From positions 108,428 to 172,427 of the forward strand of contig JAQMWT010000038.1 in the NCBI GenBank assembly GCA_029834535.1: a stretch of DNA of 64,000 nt. The letters are read 5' to 3'. The notes below the pieces were generated by a model, which saw only the letters and a program-made list of their open reading frames with translations, did not search any database and had not been told where the DNA came from. The translations under genes were made by a program, and so were the position numbers. The DNA comes from Chrysophaeum taylorii (Eukaryota; Sar; Pelagophyceae; Pelagomonadales; Pelagomonadaceae). How positions within the stretch are numbered: the stretch's first letter is position 1; the number at the start of each line of letters is the position of its first letter. Below, piece after piece: positions 25,349-36,100 of this stretch.

Positions 25349-26491
25349 ATGCTTGAGGCTCAGGACGAGGCAATGGATCTCCTGAGCCCAACGGGTAAGT
25401 GGGAGGCCGCGCCGGAGTTGAAGCCATGCGGGTGTACGAAGGTGATCAAGAGGCCGTACTGGCCGCGCGGCGAGTATCTCGCTGCTGGGGTCTCCAAATA
25501 CCAGAACACGGCGCGGTACTTGATGGACGAAGATGACCTCGACAAACTGCCGCACGCCGCGCTCCCCAACGACCTCGACAGGTCCAAGCAGTGGGTCGCG
25601 GCGATTATTTCGCACTCGCCACCCCGGGGATATGCGTGCCGCCAGTTTACAACTTATCGGGATGCGGAAATGGCCTGGCGACGAGCGCGATTATTCGGAG
25701 CCGAGTTATGGCTCAAGTTCATGATCGTCGCGCACGTTTCCGTGGAGACCGTGATCGATGGGTATGTGTGGCGCAAGGTGCGATGCTGGGGGATTGTGCG
25801 GTTAAGTTCGCACAACCCGTTTTACGCAAAGCAGCGGTTTTTGAATACGATTCCAGATTTTGGCACGAGAATCTCTTACGGATCGTACGACGCAACCTTG
25901 CCAAACCTGGGAGCCTACTACAAACTGTGGGAAATGGTCTCGTACGGGCGACTGGGCGGGCTGACGCGATTGCACGACACATCGCCCCCTCGAAACGGGT
26001 CTATCATTCGCTTGACGCACCGCTACGCGCAGCATTGGGCCGTTCTGGCGGTCGACGTCGACGACGACGCTTGGGTCGTGTTTGAGGTCGAGACATTGAA
26101 GCTGCGTGCGCCGGCAAGACGACAACGACGCGTCGTGAGGAGCACGCTGGGCGCGTGGCTCGACCGCGTCTTGGAAGAGGGATACTACACCAAAGTGTTG
26201 ACGTTCGACGAAAAGAAGGATCTGAACTTTTTGACGAGTCCGCAGTTTCCCCCCTCCTCCCGGATGGCGACGAAAAAGCGACCCCCCCCTCGTGCGCCGA
26301 TCGGACCCCGCCGACATTTTGCGATACTGCAAGGTCGCGCTCGCCAAGGGCGCGTCGGACACCGACGCCAGGCGCTTCGCCTTTGGTGCAGTATACTCCT
26401 CTATTTCTCAAATCATCCACTAGTATATAAAAAAAACTTACTTTCGGCAGACGGAGCGTCGGGCGACGCGTATACGACTCGCATTTCTTGA
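25349..26491 (+). CDS. hypothetical protein, possible C-terminal frameshift
   Basis: I do not recognise this 380-residue protein. It has a plausible globular composition up to about residue 305, with segments such as PYWPRGEYLAAGVSKYQN, HWAVLAVDVDDDAWVVFEVE and WLDRVLEEGYYTKVLTFDE. After an eight-C run at 26282-26289 this frame turns Arg-rich and unlikely, while the frame shifted by one base reads DILRYCKVALAKGASDTDA and FAFGAVYSSISQIIH and stops at 26423. A one-base length error or polymorphism in the C run would join them. The first ATG in frame is 25349. No domain, signal peptide or membrane span is evident. Confidence 0.6.
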   Translation: MLEAQDEAMDLLSPTGKWEAAPELKPCGCTKVIKRPYWPRGEYLAAGVSKYQNTARYLMDEDDLDKLPHAALPNDLDRSKQWVAAIISHSPPRGYACRQFTTYRDAEMAWRRARLFGAELWLKFMIVAHVSVETVIDGYVWRKVRCWGIVRLSSHNPFYAKQRFLNTIPDFGTRISYGSYDATLPNLGAYYKLWEMVSYGRLGGLTRLHDTSPPRNGSIIRLTHRYAQHWAVLAVDVDDDAWVVFEVETLKLRAPARRQRRVVRSTLGAWLDRVLEEGYYTKVLTFDEKKDLNFLTSPQFPPSSRMATKKRPPPRAPIGPRRHFAILQGRARQGRVGHRRQALRLWCSILLYFSNHPLVYKKNLLSADGASGDAYTTRIS

Positions 26492-26525
26492 CACGCTCGG
26501 TCGGTCTCGGTCGATATTGTTGGTT

Positions 26526-27215
26526 TTAGCGGGTCGTCGTCTCGCCGACGGCGTCGCGAGGATACTTGTTGTTGTCGTCGTCGTCGTCGTCGTCGTGTTC
26601 GCGGTCGGGAAGTCCCCCAGCAATGGCGGCTTCGAGGTCCGTCGGCACGCGGGCCTCGAGTTGGAAGGTGGTAGGTTCGTTGGCGTCGTCCAATAGAGCG
26701 CCGAGACGCCTCGCGTACTCGGCGGCCAAAGAGTTGAGCAATAGGAAGAATAGATTGATCGCGATCTGCAAGGGTCTAGGATCAATAAGCGAAACGATGA
26801 GGGCTCCAGCGCGGAGGCAGGCGAGGATGATGTAGATGTGGAGAAACATCTGGAGGTAGCCGCAGTCACAGAGCAATCGACAGCAACGTTTGTTGCGGCT
26901 CTTGACGCCTTCGACTCCGATCCATAGTACGTAGTACGAGAAGAAAACCCAAAAGACGAAGGCAGCGATGTCGACAAATGATCCCTGAAGGAGCCCCACG
27001 ATCAACAAGGTCAACTCCAACACGATCGTCGCCACAAAATTAACCACCGCGAGCTGGAGCACCGTCTGCGACAACCGATGAATGTTTGGGTTGTCTTGCA
27101 GGGAGAACCCAGATTCGATCACGAAACTAGATCGCGGGACGGGATTTGCCAGGGGCACGAGCGAGACATACACGGGCCCGTCGGCGGCCTGGTCGAGAAT
27201 CGGGTTCCGAGGCAT
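26526..27215 (-). CDS. multi-pass membrane protein of unknown function
   Basis: The 229-residue protein has four likely membrane spans: FVATIVLELTLLIVGLLQG, IAAFVFWVFFSYYVLWIGV, MFLHIYIILACLRAGALIV and LQIAINLFFLLLNSLAAEYA. A Cys-rich basic loop (RNKRCCRLLCDCGY) lies between spans 2 and 3, and an acidic tail with an Asp run ends the protein. The start at 27215 (MPRNPIL) is preferred to the longer frame because the extra N-terminus is a Leu run translated from a GAA/CTT repeat. Four spans with a short loop recall tetraspan-type proteins, but no family motif is seen. Confidence 0.75.
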   Translation of the reverse strand: MPRNPILDQAADGPVYVSLVPLANPVPRSSFVIESGFSLQDNPNIHRLSQTVLQLAVVNFVATIVLELTLLIVGLLQGSFVDIAAFVFWVFFSYYVLWIGVEGVKSRNKRCCRLLCDCGYLQMFLHIYIILACLRAGALIVSLIDPRPLQIAINLFFLLLNSLAAEYARRLGALLDDANEPTTFQLEARVPTDLEAAIAGGLPDREHDDDDDDDNNKYPRDAVGETTTR

Positions 27216-27451
27216 CTCTCTCTTCAGAAGAAGAAGAAGAAGAAGAAGAAGCAGAAGACCATCCAAGACGAGTCCCGCAATTCTAAATTCTGCGGGCGGT
27301 GGGATCCCATGGCGACGCGTTGAAGCGAAAAATTTGAAAACATCGAAATCATTACCCTCCCTTTCTTCTGAAAACGGCCTCGTAAAAATAATAACCCGCG
27401 TCATTCATTTATGGTACGCGAAACTACTGCTGCTCCTGCTGCTGCTGCTGC

Positions 27452-27745
27452 CTAGGACGTGCTGTTCTCACCACGACGAGGTGGTGCCATTAGTTGGTGG
27501 TCGAGATTCGACGCGATTGGGTCGTCGTGGGGGAGTTTAGGTGGGGGGAAAGGAGTGTGTTGCGGGGGGAGAAGGAGTCGTTCGATGTTGACATAGAGAA
27601 TCGCACACCCAAGGGCGACGAGGATAGCGAGCAGAATCGAAAAGGCCTTTGACCGCGGGGGAGGGGGCGGGACGCGCACGGGTCTCTCCTTCTTGGTCGC
27701 GGCGACGCGGTCCCAGGCCGCCTGAAGCTCATCGTCGGCTCTCAT
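27452..27745 (-). CDS. small single-span membrane protein
   Basis: The 97-residue ORF begins with an acidic/amphipathic helix (DDELQAAWDRVAATKKE), a Pro run, and one strong membrane span (FSILLAILVALGCAILYV), followed by a Pro-rich tail. This layout fits a single-span organelle or ER protein with a cytosolic helix. No homologous family is recognised. The ATG at 27745 is the only one ahead of the span. Confidence 0.6.
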   Translation of the reverse strand: MRADDELQAAWDRVAATKKERPVRVPPPPPRSKAFSILLAILVALGCAILYVNIERLLLPPQHTPFPPPKLPHDDPIASNLDHQLMAPPRRGENSTS

Positions 27746-29872
27746 AAAACAAGAGAATCGATAGGGTTTCGTGAATCTTAAAGACGAGAGACGAACCCTT
27801 GTTGACCTTTTTGGAGCGAAATTTCCCCTTTTTGTTCTTTACTTTACATTTTACTTTGCGTAGTAGAAAATTTTGACTCTTAAACGGACAGTGTGTGGAG
27901 TCGGCGACAACGTCGAATATCTGCCGATGCCGCATCTCCAGATGCGACTCGCGCGGCCTAACAACAATAGTCATCATAAAACCCATCCCCCGCCTAGACT
28001 ACGGGGATCTCCGCTGCAAACTCCCGTTGACCAGATTTTGTCGCGCCCTGCACAAACACTGTCAGAATCGACACCATCGGATTTCCCGGACGCAGGCTAT
28101 GTGAAGTTGGAGACAGCGGCGCTCTCAACGGCTTGTGCCACGCTGAACAGCACCCGACGACGCAACGAAACGGGGTGGTTCGCAGCTGCAGCTAAGATTC
28201 TATCGCCCCTCCAAATAATTCAAGCGCGCGACTCGGCTTAAATTCGTAGCGTTCACGGCAGAATCATCGGCCGCCGGGCGTCGCTTGCTCCTCTTGCTCG
28301 TCGTGCCGTTTCTGTGGCCGTGTTAACAGGCCCCAAAGGAAACGCTGGATCTGCTCGATGTGTGACGGGCTGAATGCCGACCGCGAGTCGCTTGGCGATA
28401 TTGGGAGATTATCGTCCGTCTTAGGAACGATCTTTGTTTGTTTGTTTGTTTGTTTGTTTGTTTGTCCACTTGGATAGGTTGTCGCGTCAGACGCTCATGC
28501 AAAAAGGCAGATGGTGCGCGCTGTCCAACACCTCAGGAGAATGCCGAATGTTTCCGTGCAAAACTATATCACCGCCAACCTTGTTTTGACGCAGGAGTCA
28601 TTGAGGATATAGGACACGGCATCCAGTCCGTGCGGAGATATGGCGGATGATTGCTGGTTGTCAGAGCACATTTAGGATCCTCAGCAACTGCAGTGTGCAT
28701 GATTTCTGGCCGTCCGAGTCACAACAACTGGGAGAATGGGGTATCGGTATTTTTGGAATTTTGCTGAAGAAAGGAGGCCTTTCGCTGCCAGGTTCTATAT
28801 ATAGCGGAGTTGTGCCTCACGAGGTAGGTCGGTCGCGCAAAAGACTGCGGTCTCCTCCAATATCATACGCGCGGCGTCACATCCACCGAGCTACAGATGA
28901 CGAATCGCTTTGTGGCTCTCGGCTGGAACGGGAGACTACCGACGCAACCTTCAGACTGAAGTTGGGGCATTGAAGAAGCAGATTTCGTCTAGCCTTTCTT
29001 TCGACAGTGTCACCTACTATGGCAAGGGCCATCAAAGTTCGTCGTCCCGGCGAAGAAGAGGCTCGTACGCATGCACGTTTTAGCGCTCCGTTCTCCGTCT
29101 CCGACGCTACCGCTTCAATCTACTCGATCATCGGCGTTAAGAAGGGTGATGGATGTCCTAGGTCCGGTTCTTTTCGTTCTAGACATGGCAGCCTTGACCA
29201 TTTCATGGTGACGACGTTTCAAGATCGGGAACCAGCACGCGTTTTCGAGAAAACGAAGCAGGATGATGTACTCGCTGGAGACGAACGCGGCACTGAAAAA
29301 GAACAACGAGTCAGTATGTATTCAGATGAAGTTTTCAGATTCCCGAAGAACGTCTTGCTGTGAGTGAGGAGGCGCCCCGTCCCGTCCGTCTACTCGAGGA
29401 AGTAGTCCACGCGGGTGACCGCCAAAAAAGAGGGAACAAATCGAAATCCGAGATAATGTTTGCTGCCAAGCCCCAGGCATTCTCTACAATGACCCGGCAA
29501 CCTCCTGTGCCGACCTTTCCGACGTAAAAAAAGGAAGGTGACGGTCGTCAGTCATATGCTCGTCGTTGTGGCGACGCCTGGGCTCGGTGCTCTCTCGCAA
29601 CTGTGGTGACTGACTGACTCTGAGACTCTCGTCTGAAGAAGGCGGCAGCGGCCTTGGGTGGGCTTTTCGTCAGTACGTTTTCGATGATCGAAATCTCTGC
29701 GTCTCTGGTCGAGAGGCAAAACTCCTCGACTTTACTCTCATCTATCTCTACAGCTCTTTACAAAAAAAAAACTCTCTTTATATTATTTATTTTTTATTTA
29801 TTTATTTACAAGGAGAAGAAGATTGATTTACTCCTTTAGGTGCATGTATTCATTCATTCGTAAAGACGTAGT
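27746..29872. other. 2.1-kb gene-poor gap
   Basis: I find no supported gene. Several short ORFs (for example 27873-28241, 28647-28973 and 29007-29363, all +) have mixed composition, no domains and no agreement between frames. A TTTG microsatellite (28433-28464) and a TATATATA near 28797 are present. It may contain decayed genes or regulatory sequence for EDC4. Confidence 0.45.
28433..28464. repeat. (TTTG)8 microsatellite
   Basis: A perfect run of eight TTTG units lies in the gene-poor gap between the small membrane protein and EDC4. Confidence 0.9.
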
Positions 29873-31780
29873 ATGTTGTTCGACTGGAAGCAGCAGTATG
29901 AAGGCAAAACCCAGCTGAAGGTGTCGCCGATCACGTTGTACCAGTCCGAGGGTTTCGATGGAAGCGGGTCGCAGATCGCGGCGTGCGACGTGCTGATAAG
30001 CTACGCGATAAAGGGCGGTAAAATCCGCGTGCTGAACCGTAAGTCTGCCGCGCGGACGTTGCTGCGCGAGCACGAGTCGACGATCCTGGACCTGGCGTTC
30101 GCCCCCGTCGCGGGCGAGGTCCGGTATCTCGCGTCGTGCGCGGGAAACCGGGCGGTGGTCTGGGAGCTGCGCGCGGGAATCGACGGCGAAGAGATCCCCG
30201 CGAGCCTAGTCGCGAGCGGCGAGGGCGCGACGCGCGTCGCTTGGGCGCCAAAGGGCGTGGTGTTGGGGGTTGCGTCGGGGCAATTCGTGCGGGCCTGGAC
30301 CGACGGATTTACGGCGACAAAGGAGGGCATGCACGACGGAAACGTGACGGACTTGCGGTGGTCGCGAGAACTCGCGAGCGCTTCCGACGACGGCTCGGTG
30401 AGGCTCTGGGCTGTCGGGTCGACGTGCCTCGAGTGCACCGCGCACCTCACTCCCCACGGCGGCGAACCCGTGGTGGCGCTCCTGAGCGTGCGGCGCATGC
30501 TTCTGACGGCGAGCGCGACCGAGCTGAAATTGTGGCGCGGGAAAACGCTTTTGCAGACTTCGAAGAACTTCGCGCCGACTGCACCGTTTCGGCTCGCTGC
30601 CAACGACGACTTCGTGGTTGTCGGCGCCGGGAACACGGTGCTGGTGGCCCACCTTTCGGATTCTGCCTTGGATCGCGTCACGGCCTTCGACGTCGGCCAG
30701 GTCGTTTCGAGCTTGTGCTGTTTGGAGGCTCCCGTGTCGGCCGAGGCCGAGGACGCCGAGGCCGACGCCGAGACTTTCGGCTACGAGCTCCACCTCTTCT
30801 GCGTGCAGACCAAGGCCATCCAGCAGTTTTATGTCCGCCCCTCCACCTGCTACAAAAGAAAACGCGAAGAAGCAGCAGCAAAAGACGGCGGTGGAGACGA
30901 CGACGACGAGGAGACGAAGGTTCGCGCGGAGACGGCGGTTCGCGCGGCCGCGGCCCGGACGGCCGAGGCGGCGACGACGGCCCTCGCTGCGCGCTTCGAC
31001 GACGACAGCCGCGCCTGGCGCGACCTCGCGACCCGGGTGACCGCGTTAGAAGCCAATCACAACAACAACAACAACAACAAGAACGTCGAGGCGACGAGAG
31101 ACGCGGCGATCGACGCGTTCAAGGACGCGTTTCAAAAGGCCGTCGTGCCCGCCGTCCAAGCCGCGTGCCGGGCTATGTTCTCGCAGCTCGACGCAGCCCT
31201 TCAGGCGCGCCTCCAGCGCTTCGAGGAAATCGAGGCTCAGCGCATCGACCGCCTCGACGCCGCGATCGCCGCCTTCTTAGAGGACAACAAGCTCGGGTCC
31301 GCCGTTTCGAAACAGCCCGAAACAAACAACAACGATCAGAGGCGACCCGCCGACATCCGCGAACAGCTCCGCGACCTCGTCAAGAACGACGGCGACTACG
31401 ATACGGCGGTGTATCGCGCCGTCGAGGTGAGTGACGTTGACGTTCTGCTGTTTGCGTTGGACCTCGTCGGCATCCACAACGTCCAGCCCCTCCAGCCCAC
31501 CCCCTTCCAGCAACTCACCCTCCTCTGCGTCATTCAGCAGCTCGGCACCACCCTCGACAACCCCGACCACGCACCGCACGTATCCACCAAGCTCGACTGG
31601 ATCCAACTCTCTCTCCTTTCGCTCGACCCCGCAAACCCCCAGATATCCTCCCACGTCCCCGAGGTCCTCCGCCAGCTCCAGCGCACCCTCGACGCCCTCC
31701 CCCCCGACATCAAGGCCACCCACCGCAACGCCCTCGCCGTCCTCCCCCACATCACCAACTCGCTCCTCAACCTGATTTGA
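29873..31780 (+). CDS. EDC4: EDC4/Ge-1 (Varicose)-like mRNA decapping scaffold
   Basis: The 635-residue protein is a shortened Ge-1. The N-terminal WD40 propeller includes the Ge-1 hallmark VISYAIKGGKIRVLNRKSAARTLLREH-type segment near residues 45-75 and VQTKAIQQF near 305. A Lys/Asp-rich linker and a long Ala/Arg coiled coil (ETAVRAAAARTAEAATT, FQKAVVPAVQAACRAMF) follow. The C-terminal alpha-helical domain reads AVYRAVEVSDVDVLLFALDLV, LLCVIQQLG and SLLSLDPANPQISSHVPEVL. Ge-1 bridges the decapping enzyme DCP2 and DCP1 in P-bodies; the C-terminal domain carries the coiled-coil and P-body targeting role in animals and plants. Human EDC4 is about 1400 residues, so much of the linker is absent. 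An Asn6 run comes from an AAC repeat. Confidence 0.9.
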   Translation: MLFDWKQQYEGKTQLKVSPITLYQSEGFDGSGSQIAACDVLISYAIKGGKIRVLNRKSAARTLLREHESTILDLAFAPVAGEVRYLASCAGNRAVVWELRAGIDGEEIPASLVASGEGATRVAWAPKGVVLGVASGQFVRAWTDGFTATKEGMHDGNVTDLRWSRELASASDDGSVRLWAVGSTCLECTAHLTPHGGEPVVALLSVRRMLLTASATELKLWRGKTLLQTSKNFAPTAPFRLAANDDFVVVGAGNTVLVAHLSDSALDRVTAFDVGQVVSSLCCLEAPVSAEAEDAEADAETFGYELHLFCVQTKAIQQFYVRPSTCYKRKREEAAAKDGGGDDDDEETKVRAETAVRAAAARTAEAATTALAARFDDDSRAWRDLATRVTALEANHNNNNNNKNVEATRDAAIDAFKDAFQKAVVPAVQAACRAMFSQLDAALQARLQRFEEIEAQRIDRLDAAIAAFLEDNKLGSAVSKQPETNNNDQRRPADIREQLRDLVKNDGDYDTAVYRAVEVSDVDVLLFALDLVGIHNVQPLQPTPFQQLTLLCVIQQLGTTLDNPDHAPHVSTKLDWIQLSLLSLDPANPQISSHVPEVLRQLQRTLDALPPDIKATHRNALAVLPHITNSLLNLI

Positions 31781-31955
31781 TTTTTTGCAAAGAAATGATT
31801 GATTTATTATTACCGCTTTTAGGAAGGCCTACACTCCTAAATAATAATAAAAATAATAATAACCCCCCCCCCTTTCTACGACTACTACTACATGACGACG
31901 ACGACGACGTCAGAATAGGACTTTCGTGGAATAATTTCGGCATGGTGATGAGACG

Positions 31956-32444
31956 ATGAGGAGGCAGACGGAGGAGGAGGAGGAGGAGGAAAAGGAGTGT
32001 CGGCGGCCGACCAAGCTGCCGAGCTTCGACCGCAAGCCGTCGTCCTCGATGAACGGGCGGCGCAGGCTGTGGTCGCGGTGTCTGTGCTGCGCGAACGACG
32101 ATGTGGCCCCACGACCGTCTCGCGCATCGTCGACCTTTACTTTGAGCTCGATCTCCACCGACAGCGAGGCGACCCCGACGACGGTGTCCCCGGTGTCTCT
32201 GGGCCCAATGACGCCCCCCGAACCCCTCGAGGCCCGCCTCTCATCCCCGCCGAAAATCAAAAACCGGGGGGAAAAACTGACGCCACCGAGGCTGTGGCGC
32301 TCGGAGCCGGTCGAGCTCGAGGCACCCACCTACTTTGGGGAGGTCGTCCAGTGCGAGATGTCCCCCCTGCGCGGCACGGGCCTCGTTCCCGCGCGCGCGG
32401 GCAGCTTCAAGCGCCAAGCTTCAACAACGACTACTCGTGAGTAA
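31956..32444 (+). CDS. hypothetical Ser/Thr-rich protein
   Basis: The 162-residue ORF starts with an acidic Glu run from a GAG repeat, then a basic Cys-containing segment (RRRLWSRCLCCANDD), a Ser/Thr/Pro-rich middle (STFTLSSISTDSEATPTT, SLGPMTPPEPLEARLSS) and a C-terminal stretch TYFGEVVQCEMSPLRGTGL. It looks disordered. No family is recognised. It ends 9 bp from the convergent PH-domain gene. A competing + frame at 31997 is also open, so the frame is likely but not certain. Confidence 0.5.
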   Translation: MRRQTEEEEEEEKECRRPTKLPSFDRKPSSSMNGRRRLWSRCLCCANDDVAPRPSRASSTFTLSSISTDSEATPTTVSPVSLGPMTPPEPLEARLSSPPKIKNRGEKLTPPRLWRSEPVELEAPTYFGEVVQCEMSPLRGTGLVPARAGSFKRQASTTTTRE

Positions 32445-32453
32445 GAAGAGTAA

Positions 32454-33047
32454 TTATCGTGCGTCGAGGATGTGGCGGGCGTTGGCGATGGCGCGCTTCC
32501 GGCGCTCGTCGGGTGCGGCTTTCACGATCTCCGCTCGGACGCGCTCGGCCCAGGCGCGGGCGTCGTCGCTACTACTGAAGACGTATGGTCTTTGGGCGTC
32601 GTGCGTCACTTCGAAGCGGTCGGGAAAAGAACCCACCTCGCACCCCTCCAACAGCACGAGCCCCAGGAGTGCCCCGCTCGGGTCGCACCACTGGAGCGCG
32701 GGACCGAGGTCGACGCCGTCTTCGTCGTGGGCCGCCGCCACCAGCTCCACGAATCGCTCTTCGCCATCCTCCGTCAAGAGGCGTCCCGACAGCACGACCG
32801 CGTCGTCGCGCAGCGCGGCGAGACGCTTCTCGAGCGCGCGCCGCCGCGAACGCAGGCGGTCGAGGTCGCTCTGGGCGGCCCGCGCTTTCCTGGAATATTC
32901 CTCGCGCTGCGCGCCGAGGGTCGCCTCGAGTTCCTGGAGCGCAAACGCCTCGCGCTTCTCGAACTCCTCGCGCTCGAGAGCGGCGCACCGCGACTTCTCG
33001 GCACTCAGTGCTTCGACGCGCTTCACCTCGGACTGAAAAACCTCCAT
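32454..33047 (-). CDS. coiled-coil plus PH-like domain protein
   Basis: The 197-residue protein has an N-terminal coiled coil (residues 1-75, rich in Glu/Ala/Arg heptads such as LEREEFEKREAFALQELEAT) and a C-terminal pleckstrin-homology-like domain. The latter starts at VVLSGRLLTEDGEERFVEL, passes through ALQWCDPSGALLG, and ends with the helix SSSDDARAWAERVRAEIVK containing the conserved Trp. PH domains bind phosphoinositides or proteins; few basic residues are seen in the first loop, so lipid binding is uncertain. The gene lies 53 bp downstream of the stop of the giant REJ gene, on the same strand. Confidence 0.75.
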   Translation of the reverse strand: MEVFQSEVKRVEALSAEKSRCAALEREEFEKREAFALQELEATLGAQREEYSRKARAAQSDLDRLRSRRRALEKRLAALRDDAVVLSGRLLTEDGEERFVELVAAAHDEDGVDLGPALQWCDPSGALLGLVLLEGCEVGSFPDRFEVTHDAQRPYVFSSSDDARAWAERVRAEIVKAAPDERRKRAIANARHILDAR

Positions 33048-33100
33048 GTCTGAAAAAAAAAGGGTCTAGGGTAAGTAACGACGAGTAAATCTCTATACTA

Positions 33101-36100
33101 CTACGTGATGAAGGACGTGGAAGCGGTGGTGGTGGTGATTCCGTGAAGGACGGCGCGAAACCTGACAAAAATGCGGCCGAGAAGGACCCCGAGCACGGCG
33201 GAAAGGATGGCTACGAGCAGGAAGTAGAGCTCGCCGAAACGATCTTGGTATCTTAGGGTGGCGCGTCGCAGCAGGATGGACACCGCAACGGTGCCAAGGG
33301 TGGCGAACCACAGGACGAGTTCCTCGAAGACGGGCTTGCGGAGACCGTCGGGCAGCGCGATGATCCCGACGCAGAGCCGGAGGGCCGCGCGCACGGTGGG
33401 AGAGGGCGACCACGTCATGTCCTCGTAAATACCCGGGAGCTCGTCGAACAAGAACGCGTCGTCGAAGTCGAGGTCGCCGACGCCCGAGAGACGATAGGAA
33501 TCGCGTGATTTCCGCGCGACGCGACCGAGCGCGAACCTCCCCAGGCGCGTCGCCGCGTAGGCGGGCTCGAGTTGGCAGAAGAAAAAAATGGGGGAGGACG
33601 GGACGTTGGCCTTAAAGGGAAAGGTGCGGATGGCTGTCGGATCGTCTAGGAGTCGTAGTCTGTCGGCGATGAGCAAGGGCAGGGCAACGTCGAAAATCAG
33701 GATTCCAAGGGGGATGAGCACGACGAAAATAAGAACGAAGTCCACCAAGACGCCCATGACCCAAAGCCGCGTGCGATCGTAGCCAATCGACGTCGCCACT
33801 TGCATCATCACGATAACGGCGCCAACCATGATCACCAAGAGGCCGAGCCACGCCGAAACGTAGGCGGCTGGCGACGGCGAGGGCTTTTGATTTTGCCGGC
33901 GGATCGTGTCGTAGATGCGGCGCTCGACGAACGAGAGCCGCGAGGCGCGCTCGACGTCCACCATGCGCTCGAGCGCTTCCGAGGCGTTGTCTCCTCGAAT
34001 ATTCTCCATGTCATTCCACAGCCGCCAGGCCGCCTGGACGTGACCGCGAACCATTTCCAGTACGTTCGCGCGCCACGCGTCCTCGTCCCGTACCCAGTGC
34101 CACTCCCGTCTAAAACGCTCTTCGATCTCTGAAATCATCGCGACCTCTCGGACGTGTTCGTTTGACTCTGCGTAGCTGCGACACGTCTCGAGCTCGAGAA
34201 ACCCGAGACGCATATTTTGAACGACTTCGGCAGCCAACCCGCGCATGTCGACCTCCTCGGTGTTATTTTGTTGTGGTTGGCTTCCGGCCAACGATCGATT
34301 CCAAAGCGACTCGAGCCCAAACGACACCCGCCGACTCGCCCGACTGCCAAACGACTTTCCGCTGGTCCTTTCGTCATTCTTCTTCCTCTCGACGCTGGTC
34401 AGACCTGCGCCGCTGCGACGGGATCCGAGGCTCGCGTGACACCTCGCGATGAACTGCGGCCAAATCGAATCCGGAGGACCACCCGAGGGGAGTGCTATCA
34501 AGGTGCTCGAGGGTCGTGGACGTTCATCGTCTTCTTTATCGATGATGGTACTATCGCCGCTCCTCCGGGGCAGCTCGTCCTTCGCGCCGTCTTCTTCTTC
34601 TTCTTCTTCCGGGCTGTTGTTGTTCTTCGCGTCGTCGAAGACGACGAGCATCTTCGACCCGTTGTTGTCGTCGTCGTCGTCTACCGTCGATACGAAACAC
34701 TCGTCTAAATCGAAATCGTCGTCCTGCACTTGACGGATTGTAGCGGCCAGATTGTCGCCCCACGCGATAGCGACGTGTTCGCGAGGAGCACGAGAGCCGC
34801 CCTCGCCTGAGTGGTCGGCTGCCGTTACTTCTTCTTCTTCTTCTTCGAAGGTAGCTTCTACTTTGACTTGCGGCGGCGGCGGCGGCGGCGGCGGCGCATC
34901 TTCTTCGTTGTTTAGGACTTGGAGAACAGAGTCGTCATCGTCGTCGTCGTCGTCTGGGGACTCGTCCCGAACAGTTTTTTGCGCAGCGTCGTCGCTCGTC
35001 TCGTGCGCTGGAGGACCACCGCCAGCGATCGACGACGGGGAAAAGTGCGGCCACGACGACGACGATGATGATGACTCGCAACATAACCAGGCCGGCATCA
35101 GCGCGGGGGGTACGGGCGCAGCAATAATGCCATCAATGAGCCAATCTAAGAAGGTCAGCAGCGGAAGAATGACGGCTACAACCAGAGCCAATAGGACGAA
35201 ATGCTCCACGGTGGCTGCAGCCTCCGTCGTACTCTTCTCGACGCAGGAGGCAGAGCACTCGTCAAACTTGCAGAGCGGTTTACGAGATACGAGGCTCTTA
35301 GCCTCGACCTCGCACTTGGTCTCATCGTACGCGCCGCAGTTGATGCTGGGGAACTCGATCCAGGCGACCTCTAGGGCCAGCGCGAGAAATATGAGGGCGC
35401 TTTCGACGCCAAGTTTAAGAGCGCGCCATTTGCGAGGCATTTCCGCGTCGTACACGTAATACCAGTTGAGCATGGGGTGATGCTTGCGGAGTGATTCGAT
35501 GACGCCGCCCGCCGAAAGGCCAGGAACGTGCTCAATCTGTCGTCGAGCGAGGGCGCGCGTCGCTGGCGTGTTGAAGAAGCTGAAGCTCGTGCTTCTCGTT
35601 CTCATCGAGAATTCCTCGGACCCGCGGACGTCGCGATCCTCCTTGCCCTCGCTGCCTCGCCGGTCGAGTTGCTCTCCCAATACCGCCGCAACAATGGTGG
35701 CAACAACGAGACCAAGGCACATCGCGAGCACGAGCCGCGATTTGTGAATGTTAGGCTTGGTTTCGAATACTCGCGTAAATTCCTCGGCGGAGTTGGAAAC
35801 CTCTCGGCGGGTCGAGTAGTCGCGAGGTTCGTCTCGATTGTCGACGCGGCAATCGCAGCGCGTCGAGTCTTCTTCGTCTTGGACCGTCTCGCACGACGGT
35901 GGCAATACCCAGCGACGCGTCAGAGCATCCCACGTCGCGCACGCGAGCGACGTCGAGTTGCAAGTGTAGTTGAATACTCCCGGGGCGAGCCCGTCGCAGA
36001 AGAGCGAGACCGTCGCGTCCGGGCACTCGACCTCCTTGAAGCCAACGAAGCCACACTCGCACTCTGCCGTGACGGCGATCGCTGGCGTCCTGTTCAGAAA

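Noticed and set aside
27873-29363. Small + strand ORFs in the gap before EDC4
   Set aside because: No domain, no consistent composition and no supporting start context.
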